Assembly: GCF_018388465.1 (NCBI RefSeq)
Contig: NZ_CP074404.1
Span: 2,108,001 to 2,172,000 of the forward strand
Direction: 5' to 3'
Length of the DNA: 64,000 nucleotides
From: Cellulomonas fengjieae
GTDB lineage: Bacteria; Actinomycetota; Actinomycetes; Actinomycetales; Cellulomonadaceae
The notes beneath the pieces were generated by a model. That model was given only the letters and a program-made list of their open reading frames with translations. It made no database searches and was not told the DNA's origin. Each line of letters opens with the position of its first letter. Within the stretch, counting starts at the first letter, position 1. Position numbers and translations under genes: made by a program. Positions 10,121 to 18,672 of the stretch are shown one piece after another.

Positions 10121-11817
10121 GCTGCACCTCCGGTGAGTGCGGTCGCGGGGACGCGGGGGGCGCGACGACGGGGGGCGGCGTTCAGCTTGGCCGCAGCCCG
10201 CCCCCGGCGTCCCTCCCGCCAGGCGGTGAGGATGAAGCCCCCGAGGATCAGGGTGTTGGTGGCGTTCCATGCCAGGGCGAGGCTCGGATAGCCGTTGCTC
10301 ACGTCCTTCCACACCCCGACCACCGTGGTGATCAGCAGGAACTGGAAGAAGATGACCTGCGGGAGCATGAACGCGAACGGTGAGCGGTAGGCGCCCTTCT
10401 GGCCGGTCACGTGCCATCGCTGGTCCCTGCCCAGGACGGCGTTGACGAGCGCGCGGGTGTAGATCGGGAAGGAGACCGCGGCGAGCAGCAGCACCTCCCA
10501 CCGGAACGAGCCGAGCGTGTAGAACGCCACGACCACCTGCATCACGTAGAACCCCGCGTAGAACAGGGCCCAGGTCAGCGGGGTGAGCGTGAGGTTCATC
10601 GGCGTCAGGTTGAAGTAGATCTGCAGCGGCGGCACCACGATCAGCAGCAGCGGAGTGATGCCGGTGAGGTAGTGGGTGGCCGTCACCAGGTACTGCAGCC
10701 GCTGGTCCATCGTCAGCGTGCGCTTGGGCGACAACGGGTTGTGGGTGAGCATGATCTCGAACCCGCCGGTCGCCCAGCGCAGCTGCTGCTTGGTGTAGGC
10801 CTCGACCGTCTCCGGCGTGTCCCCGACAGCCAGCTCGGTCGGGATGTAGATCGTCCGCCAGCCCTTCTCGTGCAGCATGAGCGACGTCCAGACGTCCTCC
10901 GACTTGGAGTCGGAGTAGATCCCGCCGATGGAGTCGGCGGCCGCGCGCCGGTAGATGACGTTGGTGCCCACGGAGAAGGCCGCGTTGAACCGGTTCCGGC
11001 CCGGCTGGATGAACTTGTAGAACACCGCCTGCATGTAGCCGGCTCCCCGCGAGATGACGCTGTCGAGGTTGCCGTAGACCTGGGGCGTCTGTACGAACGC
11101 GACATCGTCCGCGGCGAAGAACGGCACCGTCTCGTGGAGGAACTGCGGCAGCGGCGCGAAGTCGGCGTCGAAGATCACGAAGAAGTCGCCCTTGGTGATC
11201 GACAGCGCGTGGTTGATGTTCCCCGCCTTCGCGCCGTTGCTGGACAGCCGCCGCACGTAGCGCGCGCCGAGCTCCGCCGCGAGGTCGCGGACCTCGTCGG
11301 AACGGCCGTCGTCGAGCACCCAGGTGTCGTGCTTGCCGTGCATCGCGACGGCAGCGGTCACCGTGCGCCGGATCGCGTCGACGTCCTCGCCGTAGGTCGT
11401 GATGAAGACGTCGACGCTGATCGGCCACTCCTGCAGGTACATCCGCCACGCCGTGGGGTCCTTCTCGACCCCGTCGCGGATGATCTCCGCGACGTCGAAC
11501 AGGCGGTCCTGCGCGTGGTGGAAGGAGAACCCGCGGGGGTCGTGCCCGCTGGAGAGCATGGTCCACATCGCCAGCAGGGCGTGCCCCACGAGGATCGACT
11601 CGGCGACGATCACCAGGGTGTACGGCAGCCAGTCGCCGCGGTTGCCCGGGTTGAGTAGGAAGACCGCGTAGATGAGCACGCCGGCGCAGGCCAGCAGCAC
11701 CAGCAGCATCAGCGAGGGGCTCTGGGCCGACTCGTTCTCGGCGGCCCTGGTGGGCTTGATCCTGATCTCCTCGGTTCTCCGAGGTTCACTCAGGAGCGTG
11801 TCGAACGTTGTTGCCAT
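10117..11817 (-). CDS. Processive GT2 family glycosyltransferase, probable beta-glucan synthase
   Basis: 566 residues with two N-terminal and about five C-terminal transmembrane helices around a cytosolic GT-A domain. Visible catalytic motifs in order: DDGRSDEV, DADFAP (DxD), SEDVWTS (TED-like acceptor-site motif) and QQLRW, the Q(Q/R)xRW signature of processive cellulose, curdlan and hyaluronan synthases. There is no C-terminal PilZ domain, so direct c-di-GMP control as in BcsA is not indicated. ATG at 11817 is preferred (GAAGGG eight bases upstream) over a GTG three codons earlier. It is first in an overlapping three-gene operon with an adaptor and a GH81 beta-1,3-glucanase, which argues for a beta-1,3- or mixed-linkage glucan product; the linkage cannot be read from sequence. 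Confidence 0.9.
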   Translation of the reverse strand: MATTFDTLLSEPRRTEEIRIKPTRAAENESAQSPSLMLLVLLACAGVLIYAVFLLNPGNRGDWLPYTLVIVAESILVGHALLAMWTMLSSGHDPRGFSFHHAQDRLFDVAEIIRDGVEKDPTAWRMYLQEWPISVDVFITTYGEDVDAIRRTVTAAVAMHGKHDTWVLDDGRSDEVRDLAAELGARYVRRLSSNGAKAGNINHALSITKGDFFVIFDADFAPLPQFLHETVPFFAADDVAFVQTPQVYGNLDSVISRGAGYMQAVFYKFIQPGRNRFNAAFSVGTNVIYRRAAADSIGGIYSDSKSEDVWTSLMLHEKGWRTIYIPTELAVGDTPETVEAYTKQQLRWATGGFEIMLTHNPLSPKRTLTMDQRLQYLVTATHYLTGITPLLLIVVPPLQIYFNLTPMNLTLTPLTWALFYAGFYVMQVVVAFYTLGSFRWEVLLLAAVSFPIYTRALVNAVLGRDQRWHVTGQKGAYRSPFAFMLPQVIFFQFLLITTVVGVWKDVSNGYPSLALAWNATNTLILGGFILTAWREGRRGRAAAKLNAAPRRRAPRVPATALTGGAA

Positions 11818-12171
11818 AGGAAGCACCCTTCGGTCGTCCAGTCGGACGGCCGGGTGGACTCACGGGTCCACCTGACCGGTGTGACGGCGACGCTGGCGCC
11901 AGGAACGCGCAAGGACGGCGGCCGTCAGAACCCGGGGAACCCGGATCGCAACAGGCGCCGCCGCCCTTGTGATGCCGAGGACGCTACGGAGTTACGGGGC
12001 CTCTGTCCACATTTGGGGCAGCGAGTCCGGTCACACCGTGGGAGCGCGTCCACCCAGTGAGACCGCGGATGCCTCGACCAACGCCCCGGGCCCCACACCA
12101 TCGAACGGTGACGGACGCCGGCGGCGGATGGGCCGAGAACACCCCAGGTGCCCGCGTGTGCAGCTGCCGGG
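11818..12171. other. Upstream region of the GT2 operon
   Basis: 354 bases without a credible gene. It contains the promoter at 11981-12009. A 9-base inverted pair (11877-11885 and 12030-12038) is too widely spaced to interpret. Confidence 0.5.
11981..12009 (-). promoter_or_regulatory. Promoter of the GT2-adaptor-GH81 operon
   Basis: Minus strand: TGGACA (12009-12004, 5 of 6 to TTGACA), 17-base spacer, TAGCGT (11986-11981, TAnnnT). This would give a 5' leader of about 155 bases before the GT2 start. Confidence 0.45.
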
Positions 12172-12870
12172 CTAGCGACCGACGATCCGCTCGACAAGCA
12201 GGGTGTGCAGCCGCGGGTCCGTCAGCGGGAGGAAGTGTCCCGGGGTGTCCAGGACCACGTCCTGCGCTCCGTCCAGCGCACTGCCTCCGGGGATGTGCGG
12301 GTCCCAGCGGCTGTGCACGGACGTGATCCGGCGGTTGACCTCGAGCTCCGCGCCGAGCGCGACGATGGTCGGGTCGCTCGGGATGAAGGCACGCACGGCG
12401 GGGACCACGAACCAGCGGGCGTACGCCGACCCCGCGAACGGCGTGTTGACGGCGATCATCGAGGAGATCCGCTCGTCCGGGTCCTCGCGCAGCATGGCCA
12501 GCTTCCCGATCAGCCCGCCCTTGCTGTGCGCGACGAGCACGGCGTCGTGCAGGTCGTGCTCCGCCAGGTAGCGCCCCAGCAGTGCCGCTCCTGCCGGGAC
12601 GGGTCGGCGGTTGATCCCGAGCTCCGGGAGCACGTGGACCCGCACGCCGTGCCGGTGCAGCAACCGCGCCAGCGGGAGCAGGAAGTGCCACGACTCGTAG
12701 ACGCCGGGAAGCAGCACGACGGGTGGCCCGACCGGGCGCTCCGGCGTGCGCAGGTCCTGCGGATCGACGCGCGAGACGATCCCCGCGGCCTGCCAGGCGA
12801 GCACGGCGGCGTAGTCGCGCACCCGCCACCAGGTCCGGCGCAGGACGCCACCGGGGCTCGCATCGGGCAT
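12172..12870 (-). CDS. Alpha/beta hydrolase (lipase/esterase-like)
   Basis: 232 residues. VVLLPGVYESWHFLLPLA is the oxyanion-hole strand-turn of alpha/beta hydrolases, AHSKGG is the nucleophile elbow with Ser in G/A-x-S-x-G form, and GHFLPLTDPRLH near the C-terminus supplies the His. No signal peptide or transmembrane segment is evident, so it is probably cytosolic. The substrate is unknown. It lies just downstream of hrpB with a 16-base gap on the same strand, so the two may be cotranscribed. Confidence 0.8.
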   Translation of the reverse strand: MPDASPGGVLRRTWWRVRDYAAVLAWQAAGIVSRVDPQDLRTPERPVGPPVVLLPGVYESWHFLLPLARLLHRHGVRVHVLPELGINRRPVPAGAALLGRYLAEHDLHDAVLVAHSKGGLIGKLAMLREDPDERISSMIAVNTPFAGSAYARWFVVPAVRAFIPSDPTIVALGAELEVNRRITSVHSRWDPHIPGGSALDGAQDVVLDTPGHFLPLTDPRLHTLLVERIVGR

Positions 12871-12886
12871 GACGACATCCTGCGGC

Positions 12887-15394
12887 CTAGCGGCGCACCC
12901 CGCGCACCGGGGAGGCCAGGAGCGGGTCGTCGGGCCACGCGTGCTTCGGGTACCGCCCCCGCAGCTCGGCGCGGACCTGCGGATATCCGGTCCGCCAGAA
13001 CGACTCCAGGTCCGCGGTCACGGCAGCCGGCCGACCGGCCGGCGAGAGCAGGTGGAGCAGGACCGGCACCCGCCCGTCCGCGAGCCGCGGCGTGGCCCGC
13101 CAGCCGAAGACCTCCTGCAACCGCACCGCGAGCACGGGCTGGTCGCCGCTGTAGTCGACGCGGATGCTCGAGCCGCTCGGGACCGTGATCCGCTCGGGTG
13201 CCAGCACGTCGAGCCTGCTCGCCGCCGGCCACGGCAGCAGCCTCCGCAGCGCCTGCGCGACGTCGACGCGCGCGAGGTCCCTGGGACGGCGCAGGTCCGG
13301 CCCGAGCCACGAGTCGAGGTCCGCCAGCAGGGCGGCGTCGGCGACGTCGGGCCAGGGCTCGCCCAGCGCCGCGTGCAGGAACGCCAGGCGACGGCGCAGG
13401 CTCGTCGCGGCCTCGGTCCACCGCAGCAGCCCCAGGCCGTCCCGCGCGAGCGCCTCCCGCATGGCCTGCACGACCAGGTCGGGCGGCGGGCCGGCCAGCG
13501 GTGCCGACGCCAGCTCGATCGCCCCGAGCCGCCGGGTCCGCCGCGCGACCACGGTGCCGCCGGACCACGCGACCACGTCCTGCTCCTGCAGGAGCGCCGG
13601 CGCCGCCACGCCCGCCAGGTCGAGGTCGAGGGGTGCGGCGGAGCGGATGGTCGCGTCCCGGCGGCCGGCCCCGCGATCGGCGTCGGCGACGGCCAGCCAC
13701 GGCAACCCCACCAGCGCGGACCCGGGCGCGAGCGCCGCACCCGTGCCGGAGGTCATGAGGTACGTCGAGCCACCGGGGCGCAGCCGGGCGATCCGGTCGG
13801 GGTGGGCCAGCGCCACGACCAGCCCGACGGCGAGGTCGTCGGTCAGGTCGGTCGCTCCCGATCCCGCGGGGACGAGCGCCCGGAGCCGGTCCACCTGCGA
13901 CCGCCACGCCGACGACGGCGGACCGCCGCGACGCATCGCTCGCAGCGCCGCGACGAGGTCGCCGCCCGGCGCCCGGACGTCGTCCGACAGCAGCGCGACC
14001 ACCTCGGCCGCTCGCCGCGAACCCACGAGCTCCGCACCGTCGAGCAGCGCGCGTCCCAGCCGCGGGTCAGCGGGGACCGCGGACACGGCACGGCCGCGCG
14101 CCGTCGGGTGCCCGTCGGCGTCCACGGCGCCGAGCGCGACGAGTGTCGCGTGCGCCACCGCCATGGCCGCCGCCGGGGGCGGGTCGAGAAGGGCGAGACC
14201 GGCACCCTGCGGGGTCCCCCAGCAGGCGAGCTCGAGCGCGAACGCCGTGAGATCCGCCGTGAGGATCTCTGGCTGCGGGTGCGCGACCAGCCGGGCGTGG
14301 TCGTGCGCCGACCAGCAGCGGTACACGGCGCCGGGGCCCTCACGTCCGGCCCGGCCGGCACGCTGCTCGGCCGCCGCGCGGCTCACCCCGACCGTCACGA
14401 GGCCGGCCAGGCCGCGCCGGTGGTCGGTGCGCGGCTCACGCGAGAGGCCGGCGTCGACCACCAGCCGCACGCCGGGCACCGTGAGCGACGACTCGGCGAC
14501 CGCCGTGGAGACGACGACCCGCCGCCGGGCGCCGATGCTCAGCGCGAGGTCCTGCTCGCGGGCGGGCAGCCGGCCGTGCAGGGGACGGACGTCCGCGTCG
14601 ACGCCCGCGAGCCGCCGGGCCACGCCCTCGACCTCGCCCGCTCCCGGCACGAACACGAGCACGTCGCCCGCACGCTCCGCGAGCGCCCTGCGCACGGTGG
14701 CGGCGACGTGGTCGAGGAACGCGGGGGTCACCCCGCGCTCGTCGGTCCGCGCGGTGCGTGCCGGCGCCGGGCACCAGACCTCGTCCACCGGGAACAGGGA
14801 CCCGGCGACGGCCACGACCGGCGCGGGCTCGTCGCCGCCGAGGAGCGCTGCGGTGCGCTCCGCCTCGACGGTGGCGGACATCGCGACCACCACGAGGTCG
14901 TCGCGCAGGTTGCTGCGCACGTCCACCAGGAGCGCGAGGGCGAGGTCGTCGACGAGGTGCCGCTCGTGCACCTCGTCGAGGACGACCGCACCGACGCCCG
15001 GCAGCTCCGGGTCGCGCTGCAACCGTCGTACGAGCACTCCCGTGGTCACCACCTCGACGCGGGTGGTGGCGCTCACCGCGCTCTCGCCGCGGACGGAGAA
15101 GCCCACGGTCCGGCCGACCGGCTCCCCGAGCAGGTGCGCGAGCCGCCGCGCGGCGGCGCGGGCGGCGATCCTGCGGGGCTGGGTGACGATGACTCGCCCC
15201 GGCACCGCGGACGCGACCGCGGGCGGCACGAGCGTCGTCTTGCCGGTGCCCGGCGGTGCCTGGACGACGACGACGCCCTGCGACCGGACGGCGGCAAGGA
15301 TGTCGGGGAGCCCGTGCCGCACCGGAAGGTCCGGTGGGTCGGCGAGCAGCCGGCTGATCGTGTCGACGTCCACGCGAGGAGTCTGCGGGGTCAC
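12887..15394 (-). CDS. hrpB: ATP-dependent RNA helicase HrpB
   Basis: 835 residues, the normal length for HrpB. Motif I APPGTGKTT, motif II DEVHERH (DEAH-type), SAT motif III and motif VI QRAGRAGREGPG identify a DEAH/DExH helicase; the long C-terminal half with RVDYSGDQPVLAVRLQEVFG is the HrpB-specific domain. It is an ATP-driven RNA or RNP remodelling enzyme with poorly known substrates in bacteria. GTG at 15394 has GGGAGC upstream; a GTG seven codons later is possible. It is divergent from the SDR-like gene. Confidence 0.9.
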   Translation of the reverse strand: MTPQTPRVDVDTISRLLADPPDLPVRHGLPDILAAVRSQGVVVVQAPPGTGKTTLVPPAVASAVPGRVIVTQPRRIAARAAARRLAHLLGEPVGRTVGFSVRGESAVSATTRVEVVTTGVLVRRLQRDPELPGVGAVVLDEVHERHLVDDLALALLVDVRSNLRDDLVVVAMSATVEAERTAALLGGDEPAPVVAVAGSLFPVDEVWCPAPARTARTDERGVTPAFLDHVAATVRRALAERAGDVLVFVPGAGEVEGVARRLAGVDADVRPLHGRLPAREQDLALSIGARRRVVVSTAVAESSLTVPGVRLVVDAGLSREPRTDHRRGLAGLVTVGVSRAAAEQRAGRAGREGPGAVYRCWSAHDHARLVAHPQPEILTADLTAFALELACWGTPQGAGLALLDPPPAAAMAVAHATLVALGAVDADGHPTARGRAVSAVPADPRLGRALLDGAELVGSRRAAEVVALLSDDVRAPGGDLVAALRAMRRGGPPSSAWRSQVDRLRALVPAGSGATDLTDDLAVGLVVALAHPDRIARLRPGGSTYLMTSGTGAALAPGSALVGLPWLAVADADRGAGRRDATIRSAAPLDLDLAGVAAPALLQEQDVVAWSGGTVVARRTRRLGAIELASAPLAGPPPDLVVQAMREALARDGLGLLRWTEAATSLRRRLAFLHAALGEPWPDVADAALLADLDSWLGPDLRRPRDLARVDVAQALRRLLPWPAASRLDVLAPERITVPSGSSIRVDYSGDQPVLAVRLQEVFGWRATPRLADGRVPVLLHLLSPAGRPAAVTADLESFWRTGYPQVRAELRGRYPKHAWPDDPLLASPVRGVRR

Positions 15395-15473
15395 AGCACC
15401 GAACGCTCCCTCACCCGCTCCACCGGGTACGATTGGCCGATCCCCGCATGTCCGGCTCTCGTGCTCTCCCGCC

Positions 15474-15490
15474 CGTCGGCCTTACCGACG
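15474..15490 (+). other. Small hairpin in the leader of the SDR-like gene
   Basis: CGTCGG (15474-15479) and CCGACG (15485-15490) form a 6-bp stem with a 5-base loop, 20 bases before the start codon. Function unknown. Confidence 0.3.
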
Positions 15491-15509
15491 ACCAGCTAGG
15501 AACTGCACG

Positions 15510-16967
15510 ATGACTGCCCCGAGCACCGCCCCCGAGACCGCCCACGGCGTCGACGCCGCCGAGCTGGACGTCTTCCTCCGGGTGGCGGACCAGATCAGCC
15601 GGCTGCCGTCGGACCACCCGCACCTGGCGCTCGCACGGCGTGCGACCTCCGCCCTGTTCAAGGCCGCCAAGAAGCAGCGCCGGGCCGAGAAGCGGGACGC
15701 CATCAGCGCCGCCGACCGCGCGGTGATCCACGCGACCGCCACGGGCAGCCCCGGTCGCATCGACGACGAGACCCAGGGCATCCCCCTGGTCTCCAGCGTG
15801 CGGGGCGCCTCCGCGGGAACGCTGCTCAAGGCCCGGCCCTGCTACATCTGCAAGGAGCCGTACGTCGACGTCGACGCGTTCTACCACCAGCTCTGCCCGG
15901 CCTGCGCGCGGCTGAACCACGCCAAGCGCGACGCGCGCACCGACCTCACCGGCAAGCGCGCCCTGCTCACCGGCGGCCGCGCCAAGATCGGCATGTACAT
16001 CGCCCTGCGGCTGCTGCGCGACGGTGCCACGACGACGATCACCACCCGGTTCCCGCGCGACGCGGCACGCCGGTTCGCCGAGATGCCCGACAGCGCCGAC
16101 TGGCTGGACCGGCTCAGCATCGTCGGCATCGACCTGCGCGACCCCGCCCAGGTGGTCGCGCTCGCGGACTCCGTCGCCGCGCAGGGCCCGCTGGACATCC
16201 TCATCAACAACGCGGCGCAGACCGTCCGCCGCTCCCCCGGCGCCTACTCGCACCTGGCCGACGCGGAGCTCGAGCCGCTGCCGGACCGTCCGCTGCCGCA
16301 GATCACCACGTTCGGCCGCACGACGAGCAGCGCCCACCCCGTCGCGCTCGCCGGATCCGTCACCGAGCTCACCAGCGTCTCCGCGGGCGTCTCCGCTCTG
16401 GCGCTCAGCGCCGAGCACGCCTCGCTCGAGCGGCTCGTGGCCGGCACCGCGATCGACGCCGGCGGGCTGGTGCCGGACACCGCGGAGACCAACAGCTGGG
16501 TGCACACCGTCGACCAGGTGGACCCGATGGAGCTGCTCGAGGTCCAGCTGTGCAACCAGACCGCGCCGTTCATCCTCGTCAGCCGTCTGCGCGGTGCCAT
16601 GCGGGCGACCGCGGCGGGGCGCGCGTACGTGGTCAACGTCTCCGCGATGGAGGGCGTCTTCTCGCGCGGCTACAAGGGCCCCGGCCACCCGCACACCAAC
16701 ATGGCGAAGGCCGCGCTCAACATGCTGACCCGCACGAGCGCGACCGAGCTGGCCACCGACGGCATCCTCATGACCAGCGTGGACACCGGCTGGATCACCG
16801 ACGAGCGCCCCCACCCGACCAAGGTGCGGCTCGCCGAGGAGGGCTTCCACGCACCGCTCGACCTGGTCGACGGTGCGGCGCGCGTGTACGACCCGATCGT
16901 GCGCGGCGAGGCCGGCGAGGACCTGTACGGCTGCTTCCTGAAGGACTACGTGCGCTCGGCCTGGTAG
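15510..16967 (+). CDS. SDR-fold protein with N-terminal four-Cys motif
   Basis: 485 residues. The first 100 are helical and unassigned; residues 111-132 form a CxxC-x14-CxxC motif (Cys111, 114, 129, 132) suited to zinc binding. From about 150 there is a Rossmann fold: LLTGGRAKIGMYIALRLL (dinucleotide site, TGGRAKIG in place of TGxxxGxG) and LINNAAQT. The usual catalytic YxxxK is replaced: Lys400 sits in HTNMAKAAL, with Thr396 where Tyr is expected. A dehydrogenase/reductase reaction is therefore uncertain; it may be a divergent reductase or a nucleotide-binding regulatory protein. The long open frame upstream overlaps hrpB and is not coding. No operon partner. Confidence 0.85.
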   Translation: MTAPSTAPETAHGVDAAELDVFLRVADQISRLPSDHPHLALARRATSALFKAAKKQRRAEKRDAISAADRAVIHATATGSPGRIDDETQGIPLVSSVRGASAGTLLKARPCYICKEPYVDVDAFYHQLCPACARLNHAKRDARTDLTGKRALLTGGRAKIGMYIALRLLRDGATTTITTRFPRDAARRFAEMPDSADWLDRLSIVGIDLRDPAQVVALADSVAAQGPLDILINNAAQTVRRSPGAYSHLADAELEPLPDRPLPQITTFGRTTSSAHPVALAGSVTELTSVSAGVSALALSAEHASLERLVAGTAIDAGGLVPDTAETNSWVHTVDQVDPMELLEVQLCNQTAPFILVSRLRGAMRATAAGRAYVVNVSAMEGVFSRGYKGPGHPHTNMAKAALNMLTRTSATELATDGILMTSVDTGWITDERPHPTKVRLAEEGFHAPLDLVDGAARVYDPIVRGEAGEDLYGCFLKDYVRSAW

Positions 16968-16991
16968 CCACGGGAGGCGAGCCGGGCGGCG

Positions 16992-17801
16992 GTGCACCAC
17001 GATGAGCGCGTGCACCGCGAACTCAGCGCCCACCTGTCCCTGAACGTCACCTCCCCCGCCACCCTCGCGTTCGAGCTCGCCGCGTCCCGGCAGGTCGCTG
17101 CGCACGAGTCCCTGCGGATCACGCTGGACGGCTCGCCCGTCCAGGCGCAGGAGATCCCGGACCACCACGGGACCCGCCTCCACGTGGTGCACGCCGAGGT
17201 CGGGCGCCTGGTGCTCGACTACTCGGCGTCGGTCGAGGGGCGGGCCGCGCCGGTCACGTCGGACGAGGCGGACCTGCTGCGTTACCTGCGCCCGAGCCGG
17301 TACTGCGAGTCGGACACGCTGGGTCCGACGGCCTACGCCGAGTTCCGCGGGCTGCAGGGTTACGACCTGCTGGCCGCGGTGAGCTCCTGGGTCGGCTCGC
17401 ACCTCTCGTACGTCCCGGGGTCGAGCCTGCCCACCGACGGAGCGGTCCAGACGCTGCTGGCGCGCAAGGGCGTCTGCCGCGACTACGCGCACCTCGTCAT
17501 CGCGCTGCTGCGCGCCCTCGACGTGCCGGCCCGCCTGGTGTCCGTCTACGCTCCCGGGCTCTCGCCCATGGACTTCCACGCCGTGGCGGAGGCCAACCTC
17601 GACGGCCAGTGGTACGTCGTCGACGCGACGACCCTGGCGCCGCGCACCAGCCTCGTGCGGATAGCGACGGGTCGCGACGCGTCGGACACCGCCTTCCTCA
17701 ACGTCCACCACGGCTACGCAGACCTGGACGAGCTCAAGGTGACGGCGGTCGTGGACGCCCTCCCCGACGACGACGTGCGAGACCTCGTCACGCTGGGCTG
17801 A
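16992..17801 (+). CDS. Transglutaminase-like cysteine peptidase family protein
   Basis: 269 residues. The transglutaminase-like core has its Cys-His-Asp triad in GVCRDYAHL, DFHAVAEA and WYVVDATTLAPR. Bacterial members are mostly peptidases or uncharacterised and often work on peptidoglycan or peptide bonds; no signal peptide is present. GTG at 16992 has GGGAGG about 14 bases upstream; GTG at 17010 is an alternative. It is 24 bases after the SDR-like gene and 25 bases before the channel gene, all in the same direction. Confidence 0.85.
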   Translation: MHHDERVHRELSAHLSLNVTSPATLAFELAASRQVAAHESLRITLDGSPVQAQEIPDHHGTRLHVVHAEVGRLVLDYSASVEGRAAPVTSDEADLLRYLRPSRYCESDTLGPTAYAEFRGLQGYDLLAAVSSWVGSHLSYVPGSSLPTDGAVQTLLARKGVCRDYAHLVIALLRALDVPARLVSVYAPGLSPMDFHAVAEANLDGQWYVVDATTLAPRTSLVRIATGRDASDTAFLNVHHGYADLDELKVTAVVDALPDDDVRDLVTLG

Positions 17802-17826
17802 GACAGCCGCTGCTAGCCTCCCGAAC

Positions 17827-18546
17827 GTGACGGAACGGGACGAGCCGGGCACCGCGGTACCGCGACCGCGTCGCTCGTTCCTGGCCCGGCGCACGGGCAC
17901 GGACGACTTCGGGATCGTCCTCGCGCTGCTCGTCACGGCCTACGTGGCCTACGCCCTGAGCTCCGCGCTGTGGGTCGAGCTGGTCGTCCTCGTGCTCTAC
18001 CTGTTCACGCTCGGGCTGGCGGTGCGCACGTCGCGCCCGATGCCGCGCCAGAAGCGGACCGTGCGTGTGGTGCTGGCGGTCTCCGCCGCGGTCGCCGCGT
18101 TCGCGCTGGTGGCCCTGCCGGCGACGACCGCGGACGGCGTCCTGGACGGCGTGGTCTGCGTGATCCTGCTGACCGCCCTGGTCGTCATCCTCGACCGGAT
18201 CCTGCGGCGGACGGCGGTCACCGTGCAGTCCCTGGCCGGCGCCCTGAGCGCGTACCTGATCATCGGCATGTTCTTCGCGAGCGTCTTCGGCCTCATGGAC
18301 TCGCTCACCCCCGGGCCGTTCTTCGCGTCCGGCGAGGCCGCGAACGCGCGCTCGTTCCAGTACTTCTCCTACACGACGCTGACCACCCTGGGGTACGGCG
18401 ACTACACGGCTGCACAGTTCCCGGGCCGCAGCATCGCGACGTTCGAGGCGCTCGTCGGCCAGGTGTTCCTGGCCGTCCTCGTCGCGCGGCTCGTGGCCGC
18501 CTTCCACGGTCGCGGTGAGGCGGTCCTACCGGGGAACCACGAGTGA
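17827..18546 (+). CDS. Two-domain-type potassium channel family protein
   Basis: 239 residues with about six hydrophobic segments; TTLTTLGYGDY between the last two is the K+ selectivity filter (T-x-GYGD) of the Ion_trans_2 pore. No cytosolic ligand-binding domain (RCK/TrkA) follows, the protein ending about 30 residues after the last helix. GTG start. Likely a plasma-membrane K+ channel; gating is unknown. Confidence 0.88.
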   Translation: MTERDEPGTAVPRPRRSFLARRTGTDDFGIVLALLVTAYVAYALSSALWVELVVLVLYLFTLGLAVRTSRPMPRQKRTVRVVLAVSAAVAAFALVALPATTADGVLDGVVCVILLTALVVILDRILRRTAVTVQSLAGALSAYLIIGMFFASVFGLMDSLTPGPFFASGEAANARSFQYFSYTTLTTLGYGDYTAAQFPGRSIATFEALVGQVFLAVLVARLVAAFHGRGEAVLPGNHE

Positions 18547-18672
18547 TCCGGGAGTCGGCGCCGAGAGGCCGCCCGCCGGGGCCACCCGCCGCGCGACACC
18601 GCCCCCGTATCCACCGGTCGTCGCCGCGCTCCTCTCACCCGAGTCCGTCGGTGTCGACCGCAGGAGGCTGCC

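Noticed and set aside
11877..12038. CGGTGTGAC and GTCACACCG as an inverted pair in the GT2 upstream region
   Set aside because: The 9-base arms are 144 bases apart, too far for a simple operator, and could be chance.
11854..12060. Small plus-strand frame in the GT2 upstream region
   Set aside because: Arg-rich, no ribosome binding site, no recognisable motif; lies across the operon promoter.
13164..15509. In-frame open extension upstream of the SDR-like gene
   Set aside because: Overlaps hrpB on the other strand and translates to Ser/Ala/Arg-rich nonsense; the ATG at 15510 begins normal sequence.
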